Source of the DNA: an uncultured Acetatifactor sp.
Lineage (GTDB): Bacteria > Bacillota > Clostridia > Lachnospirales > Lachnospiraceae
DNA length: 64,000 bases
Reading direction: 5' to 3'
Assembly: GCA_910584375.1 (NCBI GenBank)
Contig: CAJUAH010000020.1
Location: 1-64,000, forward strand
Below, piece after piece: positions 15,444 through 23,693 of the stretch. The translations under genes were made by a program, and so were the position numbers. A model generated the notes under the pieces. That model worked only from the letters and a program-made list of their open reading frames with translations, had not been told where the DNA came from and ran no database searches. Every line of letters starts with the position of its first letter. Position 1 is the stretch's first letter.

Positions 15444-17005
15444 TCACGATACCGGCCACGGTGAACAGGCACACGGCGGCGCCGATAGGCAGCTATAAAA
15501 AACGCAGGGTGGCCGCTTATGCCCGCGTCTCCACCGACCATGAGGAACAGCAGAGTAGCTACGAGGCGCAGGTGGACTATTACACGAACTACATCAACGG
15601 GCGCGGGGACTGGGAGTTTGTGTCCGTGTACGCAGACGAAGGGATAACCGGCTGCAATACGAAAAAGCGCGACGGCTTCAACAAAATGGTGGAGGACGCC
15701 CTTTCCGGCGCCATCGACCTCATCATCACCAAGAGCGTCTCCCGCTTCGCAAGGAACACGGTGGACAGCCTCACGACCATCCGGAAGCTGAAGGAGAACA
15801 GGGTGGAGTGCTACTTCGAGAAAGAGAACATCTGGACGTTTGACGGCAAGGGCGAGCTGCTCCTTACCATCATGTCCTCGCTGGCGCAGGAGGAGAGCCG
15901 GAGCATTTCGGAGAACTGCACCTGGGGGCAGAGGAAGCGTTTCGCGGACGGCAAGGTCACGGTGCCGTTCAAGCGGTTCCTGGGCTATGACCGGGGCGAG
16001 GACGGGAACCTTGTCATCAACGAGGAGCAGGCGGAGACCGTCCGCAGGATTTACGGCCTTTTCCTGCAGGGGCGCTCGCCCCACGCAATCGCAAAGCTGC
16101 TGACGGCGGAGGGCATCCCTTCGCCCGGCGGCAAGGAGGCATGGTCGTCCAGCACGGTCAAGAGCATCCTCACGAATGAAAAATACAAAGGGGATGCGCT
16201 CCTGCAGAAAGTGTACACGGTGGACTTCCTCACCAAGCAGAAGAAGGTGAACGAGGGCGAGGTGCCGCAGTATTATGTGGAGAACAACCACCAGGCCATA
16301 ATCAGCCCGTCCGTGTTCGAGGAGACGCAGCACCTGATGGCGGCCAGGCATTCCGGGAAGAACCGGGCGAGCAGCACGGGCGTATTCTCCAGCCGGATAA
16401 AATGCGCGGACTGCGGGGGCTGGTATGGCTCCAAGGTGTGGCATTCCAACAGCAAGTACCGGAAGACCATCTGGCAGTGCAACCACAAATTTGACGGCGG
16501 GGAGAAATGCGGCACGCCCCACCTTGACGAGGAAACCATCAAACAGCTTTTCCTGAAAGCGGCTAATGCCATCTTTGCAGAAAAGGATGGGGTGCGGGAG
16601 GATTACGATTCCATAAAAGATACGCTTTTCGGAACCGAGGAGCTGGAGTCGGAACGCCTGCGGCTGCAGGATGAGATGAACGTGGTGGCGGAACTGATTG
16701 AACAGTGCGTGGCGGAGAACGCCCGCATCGCCCTCGACCAGACGGAGTACCAGAAGAAATACGACGGGCTGGCGGGGCGGTTCAACAGGGCGAAGGAGCG
16801 GCTTTCGGAAGTCAGCCAGACCATCACGGAGCGGCAGGCGAAGCGGGAAAAAATCGGGAGGTTTGTTTCCGCCCTGGAAAAGCGGGACGGCCCGCTCACG
16901 GAATTTAACGAGGACGACTGGTACAGCCTTGTGGAGTATGCCACGGTGTACAGCAGGGAGGACATCCGCTTCACTTTCAAGAACGGGATGGAGATAAAAG
17001 CGTAA
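15428..17005 (+). CDS. Large serine recombinase (second of the prophage pair)
   Basis: 525 residues. The nucleophile is in 'AAYARVSTDHEEQQ' (Ser35); 'TKSVSRFARNTVDSL' and 'SLAQEESRSISENCTWGQ' follow. Zinc ribbon 'CADCGGWYG..C..C', then a long coiled coil (about 390-490, 'ELESERLRLQDEMNVV' onward) of the kind that controls synapsis direction in large serine integrases. The predicted fold is complete. It ends the prophage transcript: a terminator follows the stop by five bases, and then the repeat array. With its partner it is the best candidate for the integrase of the inner element. Confidence 0.92.
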   Translation: MAKSVITIPATVNRHTAAPIGSYKKRRVAAYARVSTDHEEQQSSYEAQVDYYTNYINGRGDWEFVSVYADEGITGCNTKKRDGFNKMVEDALSGAIDLIITKSVSRFARNTVDSLTTIRKLKENRVECYFEKENIWTFDGKGELLLTIMSSLAQEESRSISENCTWGQRKRFADGKVTVPFKRFLGYDRGEDGNLVINEEQAETVRRIYGLFLQGRSPHAIAKLLTAEGIPSPGGKEAWSSSTVKSILTNEKYKGDALLQKVYTVDFLTKQKKVNEGEVPQYYVENNHQAIISPSVFEETQHLMAARHSGKNRASSTGVFSSRIKCADCGGWYGSKVWHSNSKYRKTIWQCNHKFDGGEKCGTPHLDEETIKQLFLKAANAIFAEKDGVREDYDSIKDTLFGTEELESERLRLQDEMNVVAELIEQCVAENARIALDQTEYQKKYDGLAGRFNRAKERLSEVSQTITERQAKREKIGRFVSALEKRDGPLTEFNEDDWYSLVEYATVYSREDIRFTFKNGMEIKA

Positions 17006-17009
17006 AAGA

Positions 17010-17042
17010 AGCCTGCGGCTGATGGGATGCCGCGGGCTTTCT
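17010..17042 (+). terminator. Intrinsic terminator after recombinase pair
   Basis: AGCCTGCGGC pairs with GCCGCGGGCT (one G-T) around a nine-base loop, followed by a T-rich stretch TTCTACAATTTTC. It marks the right end of the prophage transcription unit. Confidence 0.75.
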
Positions 17043-17050
17043 ACAATTTT

Positions 17051-17210
17051 CTACAATTTGATTTTCCTACGGGGCAAAATCAAAAAGTATAGGCAAAATC
17101 AAAAAGTATAGGCAAAATCAAAAGGTATAGGGGCAAAATCAAAAAGTGCAGGCAAAATCAAAATGTATAGGGCAAAATCAAAAAGTGCAAAGGAAAAATC
17201 GAATTGTATC
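17051..17210 (+). repeat. Array of 19-bp tandem repeats at a recombinase-gene junction
   Basis: Six direct copies of GGCAAAATCAAAAAGTATA or one- to three-base variants start at 17073, 17092, 17111, 17132, 17151 and 17171, with no spacer or with one to two G between them. A degenerate seventh lies at 17192-17210. A reversed copy lies at 17051-17070 (its complement reads GTAGGAAAATCAAATTGTAG). The array joins the prophage terminator to the truncated recombinase and overlaps its first codons. It is not CRISPR, since there are no spacers. Confidence 0.85.
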
Positions 17211-18002
17211 AAAGACAGCGTTTACATAGACAACGGTTACAGCGGCACAAATTTTGAGAGGCCCGCTTTTCGGAAAATGCTGGAGGATATAAAGGCGGGA
17301 AAGATAAACTGTGTCGTGGTCAAGGATCTGTCCCGCCTGGGCAGGAGTTATCTGGAGAGCGGGCGTTACATCGAAACAGTCTTTCCCCTTTTCCATACGC
17401 GCTTTGTGGCTGTCAACGACGGTTTTGACTCCCTAAGCGCCGACAGGGACGAAAACGGCGTGGCGATGCCTTTAAAAAATATTATCAACGAGATCTACGC
17501 CAGAGATATATCCAAAAAGGTCGGCGCTTCTCTGGAATTGCAGAAAAACGCCGGGCGTCACGGCGGCGGCTTTGCCCCCTATGGGTACAGAAAATCGACG
17601 ACCCAAAAGGGAAGATATGAGGTGGACGGGGAGGCGGCCCAGGTTGTGAGAAGGATCTTTGAGATGCGCGCCCAGGGACTGGGGTACAGCGCCATCGCGA
17701 GGCGTCTGAATGAGGAGGAGATAAAGTCTCCCAGCGCCTACCGGTATGAAAAAGGCGTGGCTGACAACGAAAAGCTGAGGGACGCGCCGTGGAAGAGGGA
17801 CGTCATACGGAGCATGGTGCGTGATGAGGTGTATCTGGGCAGCATGGTGCGTGGAAAGACCCGCTCCGCGTTTTACAGGGGGGAGAAACGGCACGCCGTA
17901 CCAAAGGAGCAGTGGGTGACGGTGCGGGGGACGCATGAGCCTCTGGTCACAGAAGAATTGTTTGCCCGCGTCAGGGAGGTAAACGGGGAGGGACGGCCAT
18001 GA
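17163..18002 (+). pseudogene. Serine recombinase lacking its catalytic-serine N-terminus
   Basis: 279 codons. From 'SVYIDNGYSGTNFERPAF' on it matches the resolvase domain ('VVVKDLSRLGRSYLESGRYIE', 'INEIYARDISKKVG') and the recombinase domain. The first 50-60 residues, which hold the Y-x-R-x-S nucleophile motif, are absent and replaced by repeat-derived codons (YRAKSKSAKEKS). No zinc ribbon follows; the gene ends in ATGA overlap with the next recombinase, so the short C-terminus may be original. It cannot cut DNA by itself. It could be a relic truncated when another element inserted, or a non-catalytic partner of its neighbour. The start codon given is only the first in-frame ATG. Confidence 0.75.
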
Positions 18003-19558
18003 AAGGATATGTCATCGCAGTCTATATCCGACTGTCCATGGAGGATATGGATCTGCACAGGGCGGGGGAGAGGGGAGAGAGCAGCAGCGTCAGCAACCAG
18101 AGAGCGTGTATCCGCCAGTTTTTACAGCGGAGGGAAGAATTTCGGGATGCGGTGATACGGGAATTTGTGGACGACGGTTATTCCGGCATGAATTTTGACC
18201 GACCGGCGCTGCGGGAAATGTTCACGCTTTGCAGACAGGGGGAAATAAACTGTGTCGTGGTGAAGGACCTGTCCCGCTTTGGGCGCAATTATCTGGAAGT
18301 GGGAGATTATCTGGAACAGATTTTCCCTCTTCTGGGCGTTCGCTTTATCGGGATCAACGACGGGTTTGACAGCCGGGATTTGCAGGGGCGGACCGGCGGT
18401 ATGGATATCGCTTTTAAAAATTTTATCTATGAGATGTACAGCAGGGATTTGTCCGAAAAGATCAAGAGCGGCATCTTTGCCGGTATGAGACGGGGGGACT
18501 ATTTTTCCGGCTGCACGGTGTACGGCTATCAAAAGACGGCGGACGGCAGAAATATGGAGATCGACCGGGATGCCGCCGCCACAGTGCGGCGGATTTTCAG
18601 GGAGATGGCGGAAGGAAAGGATGCGAAAACGCTGGCCTGGGAGCTGAATGCGGAAAAGGTTCCCACTCGCCTTGCGTACAAGCAGGCTAAGGGGGAGCAG
18701 TTGGGGCGACATTTTGAGGCGGACATCTGGAACCGGAACAAAATATATGCCATTGTGCATAACCGGGTATATGCAGGGGACATGATCTACCGGAAAGCGG
18801 TTCGCGAAAATCCGGGGGACAGGCATAAGCAACGGCAGCCGCAGGAGAAGTGGATCATGCTGCCGGAGCATCACCCGGCCATTGTCAGCAGGGAATTGTT
18901 TCAGCGGGCCAACGACAGCATCCGAAAGAGCAGGAACGCCGGGGGCCGCCCGGGAGGCAGGCGGGGGATCTTTTATTGCGGATATTGTGGCAACCGTCTG
19001 GAACTGCACCGAACCCAAAATCCCTACTACCTCTGTAGGCGCAGGGACTATATCAGCGGAACCGGCTGCAATGCGCTGCGCGTGGAAAAGGCGGCGCTGG
19101 AAACTGCTGTCCTGTATGTCTGGGAGGTACACTGCGGATTGTTCGGGGCATGGTCTGCCGCACAGTTTTTTGCCCGGCGGCGTTCGAGGCTAAACCGGCA
19201 GCAGGCGGCCCTGGAGCAGCAGCGGGAGCGTCTTCTGGCCCAAAAGGTGAATCTGTACCAGAGCTTTCGCGGCGGCGCGCTAAGCAGGGAGGGTTTTCTG
19301 CGGGAAAAGGAGGGGCTAAGCAACCGGGAGGAGGCTGTAGGCAGACGTATGGAAGAAGTGCAAAGACAGATGGCGGAGCTGGCTGCGGAGGGGAGGAGGC
19401 AGTGGCGTATATGGGAACTGTTGGAGAGCCGCGGCGGCGCCGGAGAACGACTGGAGAATGTTTTACGGGAGCTTGTGGAAAAAGTCATTGTGTATGGGGA
19501 CAAACGGATAGAGGCGGTGTGGCGGTACCGGGATGGCTTTGGGGAGCAGGAAAGGTAA
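17999..19558 (+). CDS. Large serine recombinase (outer element)
   Basis: 519 residues, start in ATGA overlap with the truncated recombinase. Nucleophile motif 'VYIRLSMEDMD' (Ser13), then 'VVVKDLSRFGRNYLEVGDYLEQIFP', 'MYSRDLSEKIKSG', a recombinase domain, a Cys4 zinc ribbon ('CGYCGNRLELHRTQNPYYLC') and a C-terminal coiled coil (about 395-470). All parts expected for activity are present. It lies about 90 bases from the point where the deacetylase gene resumes, the usual place for an integrase beside its attachment site. It belongs to a different subfamily from the prophage pair. Confidence 0.92.
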   Translation: MKGYVIAVYIRLSMEDMDLHRAGERGESSSVSNQRACIRQFLQRREEFRDAVIREFVDDGYSGMNFDRPALREMFTLCRQGEINCVVVKDLSRFGRNYLEVGDYLEQIFPLLGVRFIGINDGFDSRDLQGRTGGMDIAFKNFIYEMYSRDLSEKIKSGIFAGMRRGDYFSGCTVYGYQKTADGRNMEIDRDAAATVRRIFREMAEGKDAKTLAWELNAEKVPTRLAYKQAKGEQLGRHFEADIWNRNKIYAIVHNRVYAGDMIYRKAVRENPGDRHKQRQPQEKWIMLPEHHPAIVSRELFQRANDSIRKSRNAGGRPGGRRGIFYCGYCGNRLELHRTQNPYYLCRRRDYISGTGCNALRVEKAALETAVLYVWEVHCGLFGAWSAAQFFARRRSRLNRQQAALEQQRERLLAQKVNLYQSFRGGALSREGFLREKEGLSNREEAVGRRMEEVQRQMAELAAEGRRQWRIWELLESRGGAGERLENVLRELVEKVIVYGDKRIEAVWRYRDGFGEQER

Positions 19559-19624
19559 AATACGACTGAAAAGCGCTTTTTACAGGGGCGCGAGGAATAA
19601 GAGGGAGGGGAGCAGGCAATATTT

Positions 19625-20179
19625 TTGATTCCTTACGTAACATCACCAGACGATGGCCCGCACCCCAGGTACACGGAGCAGCTGCTGGACGGCCTGAAGG
19701 AGCGGGGCGTGCAGGCCACTTTTTTTGTCACCGGGGAACATGCCCAGCTGCATCCCGACATCATCCGGCGCATGCAGGAGGAGGGGCACCTGATCGGCAA
19801 TCATACCTACAGCCATATCCAGCTGAGAAAGGGTAACCGGGAGATTTTCAAGGAAGAACTGATCAAAACCAACGAGATATTGAAGGAGATCACCGGCCAG
19901 GAGGTGATCTATGTCCGCCCGCCCTACGGTTCCTGGGACAAGAGCTTTGAGAGCGAACTGAACATGTTCCCCGTACTCTGGACGGTAGACCCGCTGGACT
20001 GGTGCTCCAGCAACGCGGACTGCATCGCCAGGAAGATCGTGAGCAAGACGGGAGAAAACGATATCATCCTGATGCACGACTATTATGACAGTTCCGTGAA
20101 GGCGGCGCTACAAGCGGTGGACGAACTGCTGGAAGAGGGCTATACCTTTGTGACGGTGGAGGAGATATTGTTTGATTGA
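19625..20179 (+). pseudogene. Polysaccharide deacetylase, 5'-truncated at the NodB motif
   Basis: 184 codons from a TTG. It preserves the NodB metal site and catalytic motifs: DDGP (19649 onward), 'HTYSH', 'RPPYG', 'DPLDW' and 'LMHDYYD'. The usual first strand ending in Leu-Thr-Phe before Asp-Asp is missing (it reads TSPDDGP), as is any signal peptide or membrane anchor expected of a cell-wall or chitooligosaccharide deacetylase. The preceding bases belong to the recombinase element. Most likely the 3' part of an interrupted gene. Residual activity is doubtful because the core strand and export signal are lost. Confidence 0.75.
19640..19660. other. Probable right attachment site (element/deacetylase junction)
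   Basis: To the right of about 19,649 the sequence codes for a normal deacetylase domain starting at its Asp-Asp-Gly-Pro motif; to the left, the two residues that should be Thr-Phe read Ser-Pro and upstream homology stops. The recombinase gene lies just to the left. This is the expected shape of an attR site. The matching left site and the start of the deacetylase gene must lie outside the window. Confidence 0.6.
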
Positions 20180-20304
20180 TTGCAGAAAAATAGTGTAAAG
20201 TCGGGTGTTTTGTGTTATGATAGATAAAAAGAAGGCGAGGGACAGACTGGGATGAAGTTTGAGCGGGACGAGGATAAAAATTCCGCCAATGGAAATGTTC
20301 GATT

Positions 20305-20625
20305 TTGAACACAGTTTCTACGAACTGGAATAATTCGGAGGCGCACAGGACATCCATACTGGCTGCCAACTATACCAGAGGGGACAGCGCTGTATATGTG
20401 GTTGGAAACAACTACTATGTGGTAAGTTATTTTGCGGGGATGCCGCTAAGCACAGAGGAGTTGATCGAGCAGGCCAAGCCGGAGAACCTGATTCCGGCAG
20501 GAGGGAATGAGAGCGGGACGACAAACAGCTTTTCCACGACGGGGGAAACGCTTAGCCCTGATGACCCGGATTACGGCTTTATTTATGATTTGTTTGAACA
20601 GGATAGAGAACAATATAATAACTGA
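20305..20625 (+). CDS. Hypothetical protein, possibly a remnant
   Basis: 106 codons from a TTG, Asn/Ser/Thr-rich ('YTRGDSAVYVVGNNYYVVSYFAG', then an acidic C-terminus 'DDPDYGFIYDLFEQDREQYNN'). No good ribosome-binding site at this start. A short ORF with a different frame begins at 20252 (MKFERDEDKNSANGN), so the gene may be a frameshifted fragment. I recognise no family. It lies between the interrupted deacetylase and the repeat patch. Confidence 0.35.
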   Translation: MNTVSTNWNNSEAHRTSILAANYTRGDSAVYVVGNNYYVVSYFAGMPLSTEELIEQAKPENLIPAGGNESGTTNSFSTTGETLSPDDPDYGFIYDLFEQDREQYNN

Positions 20626-20840
20626 GATATAACAGTAGGCTTTGTATATGATACTGCTAAAATCAAGTAGATTTGCAGATGGCATATCCCCTTTCTTAAA
20701 TGGTGTTTTTGCTGAAAATAAGGCAATACATGTGTATTGTAGGCGGAAGATGTTATGCGCAGCGGAGGGGGCTATAGAATAAATCATCTTATTATCCTAT
20801 CCATTTTGAGACGGAACATATTCAGCTATGGGAGCCTGGT

Positions 20841-21078
20841 GGGCCTATAGAAAAAATTTTCATTTTTGTACCCATTTTCTGAGAGAAATCGGCCTGTTCA
20901 AAACCCAGGATGGGCCCATGCACAAAAATATTTCTTTTGTACCCATGTTTTGCAACAAAAGCAGGGGTACGGGCGGTAAATTTTTCTGTATAGACCCGCA
21001 GGAGGCAGAAAAGACGGAAAAATTCTCATTTTATGCGGCGGACATGGGTATAAAACATCACTTTTTCTGTATAGGCCC
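20841..21078. repeat. Four-copy, ~35-bp intergenic repeat family in both orientations
   Basis: Copies at 20841-20875 and 20912-20946 (minus) and at 20964-20997 and 21044-21078 (plus) share the pattern ATGGGTA-C/T-AAAA..., a T-rich middle such as TTTTTCTGTATAG, and GGCCC or GACCC. Two minus copies followed by two plus copies can fold into long stems. The plus copies share a further 25-30 bases (GCAGGAGGCAGAAA and GACGGAAAA). The patch lies in a gene-free stretch of 738 bases. Any ORF across it is judged incidental. Confidence 0.7.
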
Positions 21079-21195
21079 ACAGGAGGCAGAAAGGGACGGA
21101 AAATTCCCAATATACATGATATTTCAAGTCTCATGCAGCAGAAACGCTTTCCTGAAAAGAGAGATGGTTGAAAAAAGAATCAGGCATAAGGGAAA

Positions 21196-21224
21196 GGGCG
21201 CTTCACAGGGGGGAGCGCCCTTTT
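21196..21224 (+). terminator. Intrinsic terminator
   Basis: GGGCGCT and AGCGCCC form a seven-pair stem with an 11-base loop, followed by TTTT. An AAAG before the stem may allow termination on both strands. It closes the repeat-rich region. Confidence 0.7.
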
Positions 21225-21363
21225 GAGCGCTTTAGGGACTTTGTGAATGCCGATATTAGGCGATATTCTACCGTTGAAAAAGAATCTTTAAAAAAGTAAA
21301 TACATGTGCTATAATGAGTAAAAGCGTTACATATCTTTTTAATCATCATTTAGGGGGCGCGGG

Positions 21364-22434
21364 TTGAAACACATTCAGACAGATCAGGAACATGTGAAAC
21401 AGATGGGGAGATGCCATCAGATCGGAGATACCCTGTGGCTGACCATGTCGGGCAGCGGCATAAGCTTTCGTTTTACCGGCAGATATCTGGAGATCCCCAT
21501 AAGGGGCGGCTATGTGACGGAGCACGGGGAGCCAGACGGCAATTACGCCAGAGTGGCGGTATACGCGAACGGCGTCCGGATATTGGACGAGATGATCGAC
21601 AGTCCTCGGAGCCGGTTGACCGCCGTGGACGGGGAGGAGCCCGCAACTCTGGAAATTGAGCTGATCAAGCTGTCGGAGAGCGCCATGTCGGTGATCGGCG
21701 TGGAGCCGCTGAACGTGGGAGACGGGGACGAGGTGGTTCCCCTGCCCCCCAGAGCGCATCTGGTGGAGTTCATCGGAGATTCGATCACCTGTGGCTACGG
21801 CGTGGACGACGAGGTGGTGGATCACAGCTTTTCCACGGCCACGGAGGATGTGACCAGGGCTTATGCCCTTCACACGGCAAGGCTGCTGGACGTGGACTAT
21901 ACCTTGTTTTCCGCCAGCGGTTTCGGCGTTATCTCGGGCTACACGGACGACCCTTCGCGGCGGTTGGCGGAGCAGTGCATCCCCGACTATTACCACAGCG
22001 TGGGATTTTGTCGGGATCGGTTTCCCGACGGTTCCAGCCCCACGGAGACGCGGTGGGACTTTTCCAGGCTGCGGCCGGAGGCGGTGGTGATCAATCTGGG
22101 AACCAACGACGACAGTTTCTGCCAGGACGCGGAGGAAAAACAGCGGGAGTATATGGAAACTTATGAGCGTTTCCTGGGGGATGTGCGGCAATGCAATCCC
22201 CAGGCGGAGCTGTTTTGTGTGCTGGGGCTCATGGGGCAGAGGCTTTGCCCGTGGATGGAGCGGGCCTGCGAGAACTACCGGCAGCATACCGGCGACGGGC
22301 GTGTGCATACTCTGCGCCTGCCGGAGCAGGACGGAAATATAGGTTATGTGGTTAATTATCATCCGCTGGAGCGCTTTCATCTGGCGGCGGCGGAGGCGCT
22401 TGCGCCTTATATAAAAAATATTATGAACTGGTAA
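21364..22434 (+). CDS. SGNH/GDSL hydrolase, CE2-like carbohydrate esterase
   Basis: 356 residues. An N-terminal beta-sandwich (about 1-125, 'LWLTMSGSGISFRFTGRYLEIPI') precedes an SGNH domain with the nucleophile block 'VEFIGDSITCGYG' (Ser about 143), block III 'INLGTNDD', and the C-terminal catalytic 'HPLERFH'. Jelly-roll plus SGNH is the build of CE2 acetyl-xylan/gluco-mannan esterases. No signal peptide, so it acts in the cytoplasm on imported oligosaccharides or metabolites (inference). TTG start with AGGGGGC upstream; a TATAAT -10 lies at 21310-21315. Confidence 0.8.
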   Translation: MKHIQTDQEHVKQMGRCHQIGDTLWLTMSGSGISFRFTGRYLEIPIRGGYVTEHGEPDGNYARVAVYANGVRILDEMIDSPRSRLTAVDGEEPATLEIELIKLSESAMSVIGVEPLNVGDGDEVVPLPPRAHLVEFIGDSITCGYGVDDEVVDHSFSTATEDVTRAYALHTARLLDVDYTLFSASGFGVISGYTDDPSRRLAEQCIPDYYHSVGFCRDRFPDGSSPTETRWDFSRLRPEAVVINLGTNDDSFCQDAEEKQREYMETYERFLGDVRQCNPQAELFCVLGLMGQRLCPWMERACENYRQHTGDGRVHTLRLPEQDGNIGYVVNYHPLERFHLAAAEALAPYIKNIMNW

Positions 22435-22451
22435 GTACGGAGGGAAAAAAC

Positions 22452-23678
22452 ATGCTGGTAACACTCATTCCACTTTTTGATGAAAATCTGAGCATCGGGG
22501 CGTATTCCCTGTTTGTGCAGAAACAAAATGTCTTTCTGAATCCCAGTCTGCTGGGAACGGGACGCTTTGACGGAGCCGCCAGAGTGGAGGGACTGGAAGT
22601 GATTCAGTCCATGGGGATTGAAAGTCTTTCCTCAGACAGCGATGTATTTGTAACGGTGAGCAATATGTCTGTTTTTTCCGAACTCTCGGAGCAGTGCGAC
22701 GCCCCCCATGAGCGCCTGGTGTTGCTGCTGGATCCTTCCGTGAAACCGGAACCCATGTATATTGACAGACTGGCCAGTTTAAAGCAGCAGGGTTACAAGC
22801 TGGCGATGCGCAAACTTCAGGTGGCGGAGTTTGAGGCTTACCGCGAGATATTAAAACTGGTGGACTATGTATTTCTCAATCACAAGAAGATCGATATCAC
22901 CAAGGCCAAGATATACTTTACCAAGTTATATCCGCAGATCAAACTGTGCGCTGTGGGCGTGGATAATCAGGAGGAATTTGCCGCCCTCAAGGAGTCCGGG
23001 GGCTATCAGCTCTATGAGGGGGATTTCTATCGGATCCCTCTGAATAAGGATGAGCATGAAGTCGCGCCTTTAAAAGTGAACTACATAGAATTGCTGAATA
23101 TTGTTAATAACAACAATTTTGAACTGACCAAAGCGGCGGATATCATCGGCAGAGACACGGCGCTCACCATATCGCTGCTGAGGATGGTAAACCGCATGGC
23201 AATCAATTCGGAGATCACCTCCATCCGCCATGCCGCCGCGATGCTGGGCCAGAAGGAACTGAAAAAATGGATCACCACAGCCGTGGTAGGCGAACTCTGC
23301 GCGGACAAACCCAACGAGATCACCCGCCTGTCCCTGCTGCGGGCCAGGTTTGCGGAGAATCTGGCAGGCGCGTTCGGCATGGCCGGTCAGGCGTCCGAGC
23401 TGTTCCTGATGGGGTTGTTCTCCGTGCTGGATGTGATACTGGATAAACCTATGGAAGAGGCTTTGTCCATGGTGCATGTGAGCAAGCAGATCAGAGATGT
23501 ATTGGTGGAGGGAAAGGGCGTGCTGTGTAAACCCTATCAGTTTATTCTCCAGTACGAGAGCGCGAACTGGCAGGAGGTATCCCGCCAGATGATCCTGGAG
23601 GACATCGATATGTCCACTCTGTACGACGCCTACATCCAGACGCTGGTATGGTATCGGAAATTGACGCTTGGCAGGTAA
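22452..23678 (+). CDS. HDOD-domain protein with degenerate EAL-like N-terminus
   Basis: 408 residues. The N-terminal half has the fold pattern of an EAL domain ('LVLLLDPSVKPEPMYIDRLASLKQQGYKLAM', 'YVFLNHKKIDI') but lacks the E-A-L and metal-binding residues, so it should not hydrolyse cyclic di-GMP. Residues about 205-400 are HDOD ('YIELLNIVNNNNFELTKAADIIGRDTALTISLLRMVN'; 'IRHAAAMLGQKELKKWI'). YuxH/HDOD proteins of this build act in signalling or protein assembly, with no known enzyme activity. GGAGGG precedes the ATG; rarA follows at 15 bases. Confidence 0.8.
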   Translation: MLVTLIPLFDENLSIGAYSLFVQKQNVFLNPSLLGTGRFDGAARVEGLEVIQSMGIESLSSDSDVFVTVSNMSVFSELSEQCDAPHERLVLLLDPSVKPEPMYIDRLASLKQQGYKLAMRKLQVAEFEAYREILKLVDYVFLNHKKIDITKAKIYFTKLYPQIKLCAVGVDNQEEFAALKESGGYQLYEGDFYRIPLNKDEHEVAPLKVNYIELLNIVNNNNFELTKAADIIGRDTALTISLLRMVNRMAINSEITSIRHAAAMLGQKELKKWITTAVVGELCADKPNEITRLSLLRARFAENLAGAFGMAGQASELFLMGLFSVLDVILDKPMEEALSMVHVSKQIRDVLVEGKGVLCKPYQFILQYESANWQEVSRQMILEDIDMSTLYDAYIQTLVWYRKLTLGR

Positions 23679-23693
23679 GAGAGACGTAAGAAT

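Noticed and set aside
14280..16522. Two long minus-strand frames opposite the serine recombinases
   Set aside because: GC-rich shadow frames: no start signals, no family resemblance, and the plus-strand genes have complete active sites.
17073..17189. Possible CRISPR array
   Set aside because: The 19-bp units are contiguous or separated by only one or two G; there are no spacers, no leader and no cas genes.
20828..21226. Open frame of 132 codons across the repeat patch
   Set aside because: It reads through four copies of the intergenic repeat in both orientations, repeats its own short phrases as a result, and has no ribosome-binding site.
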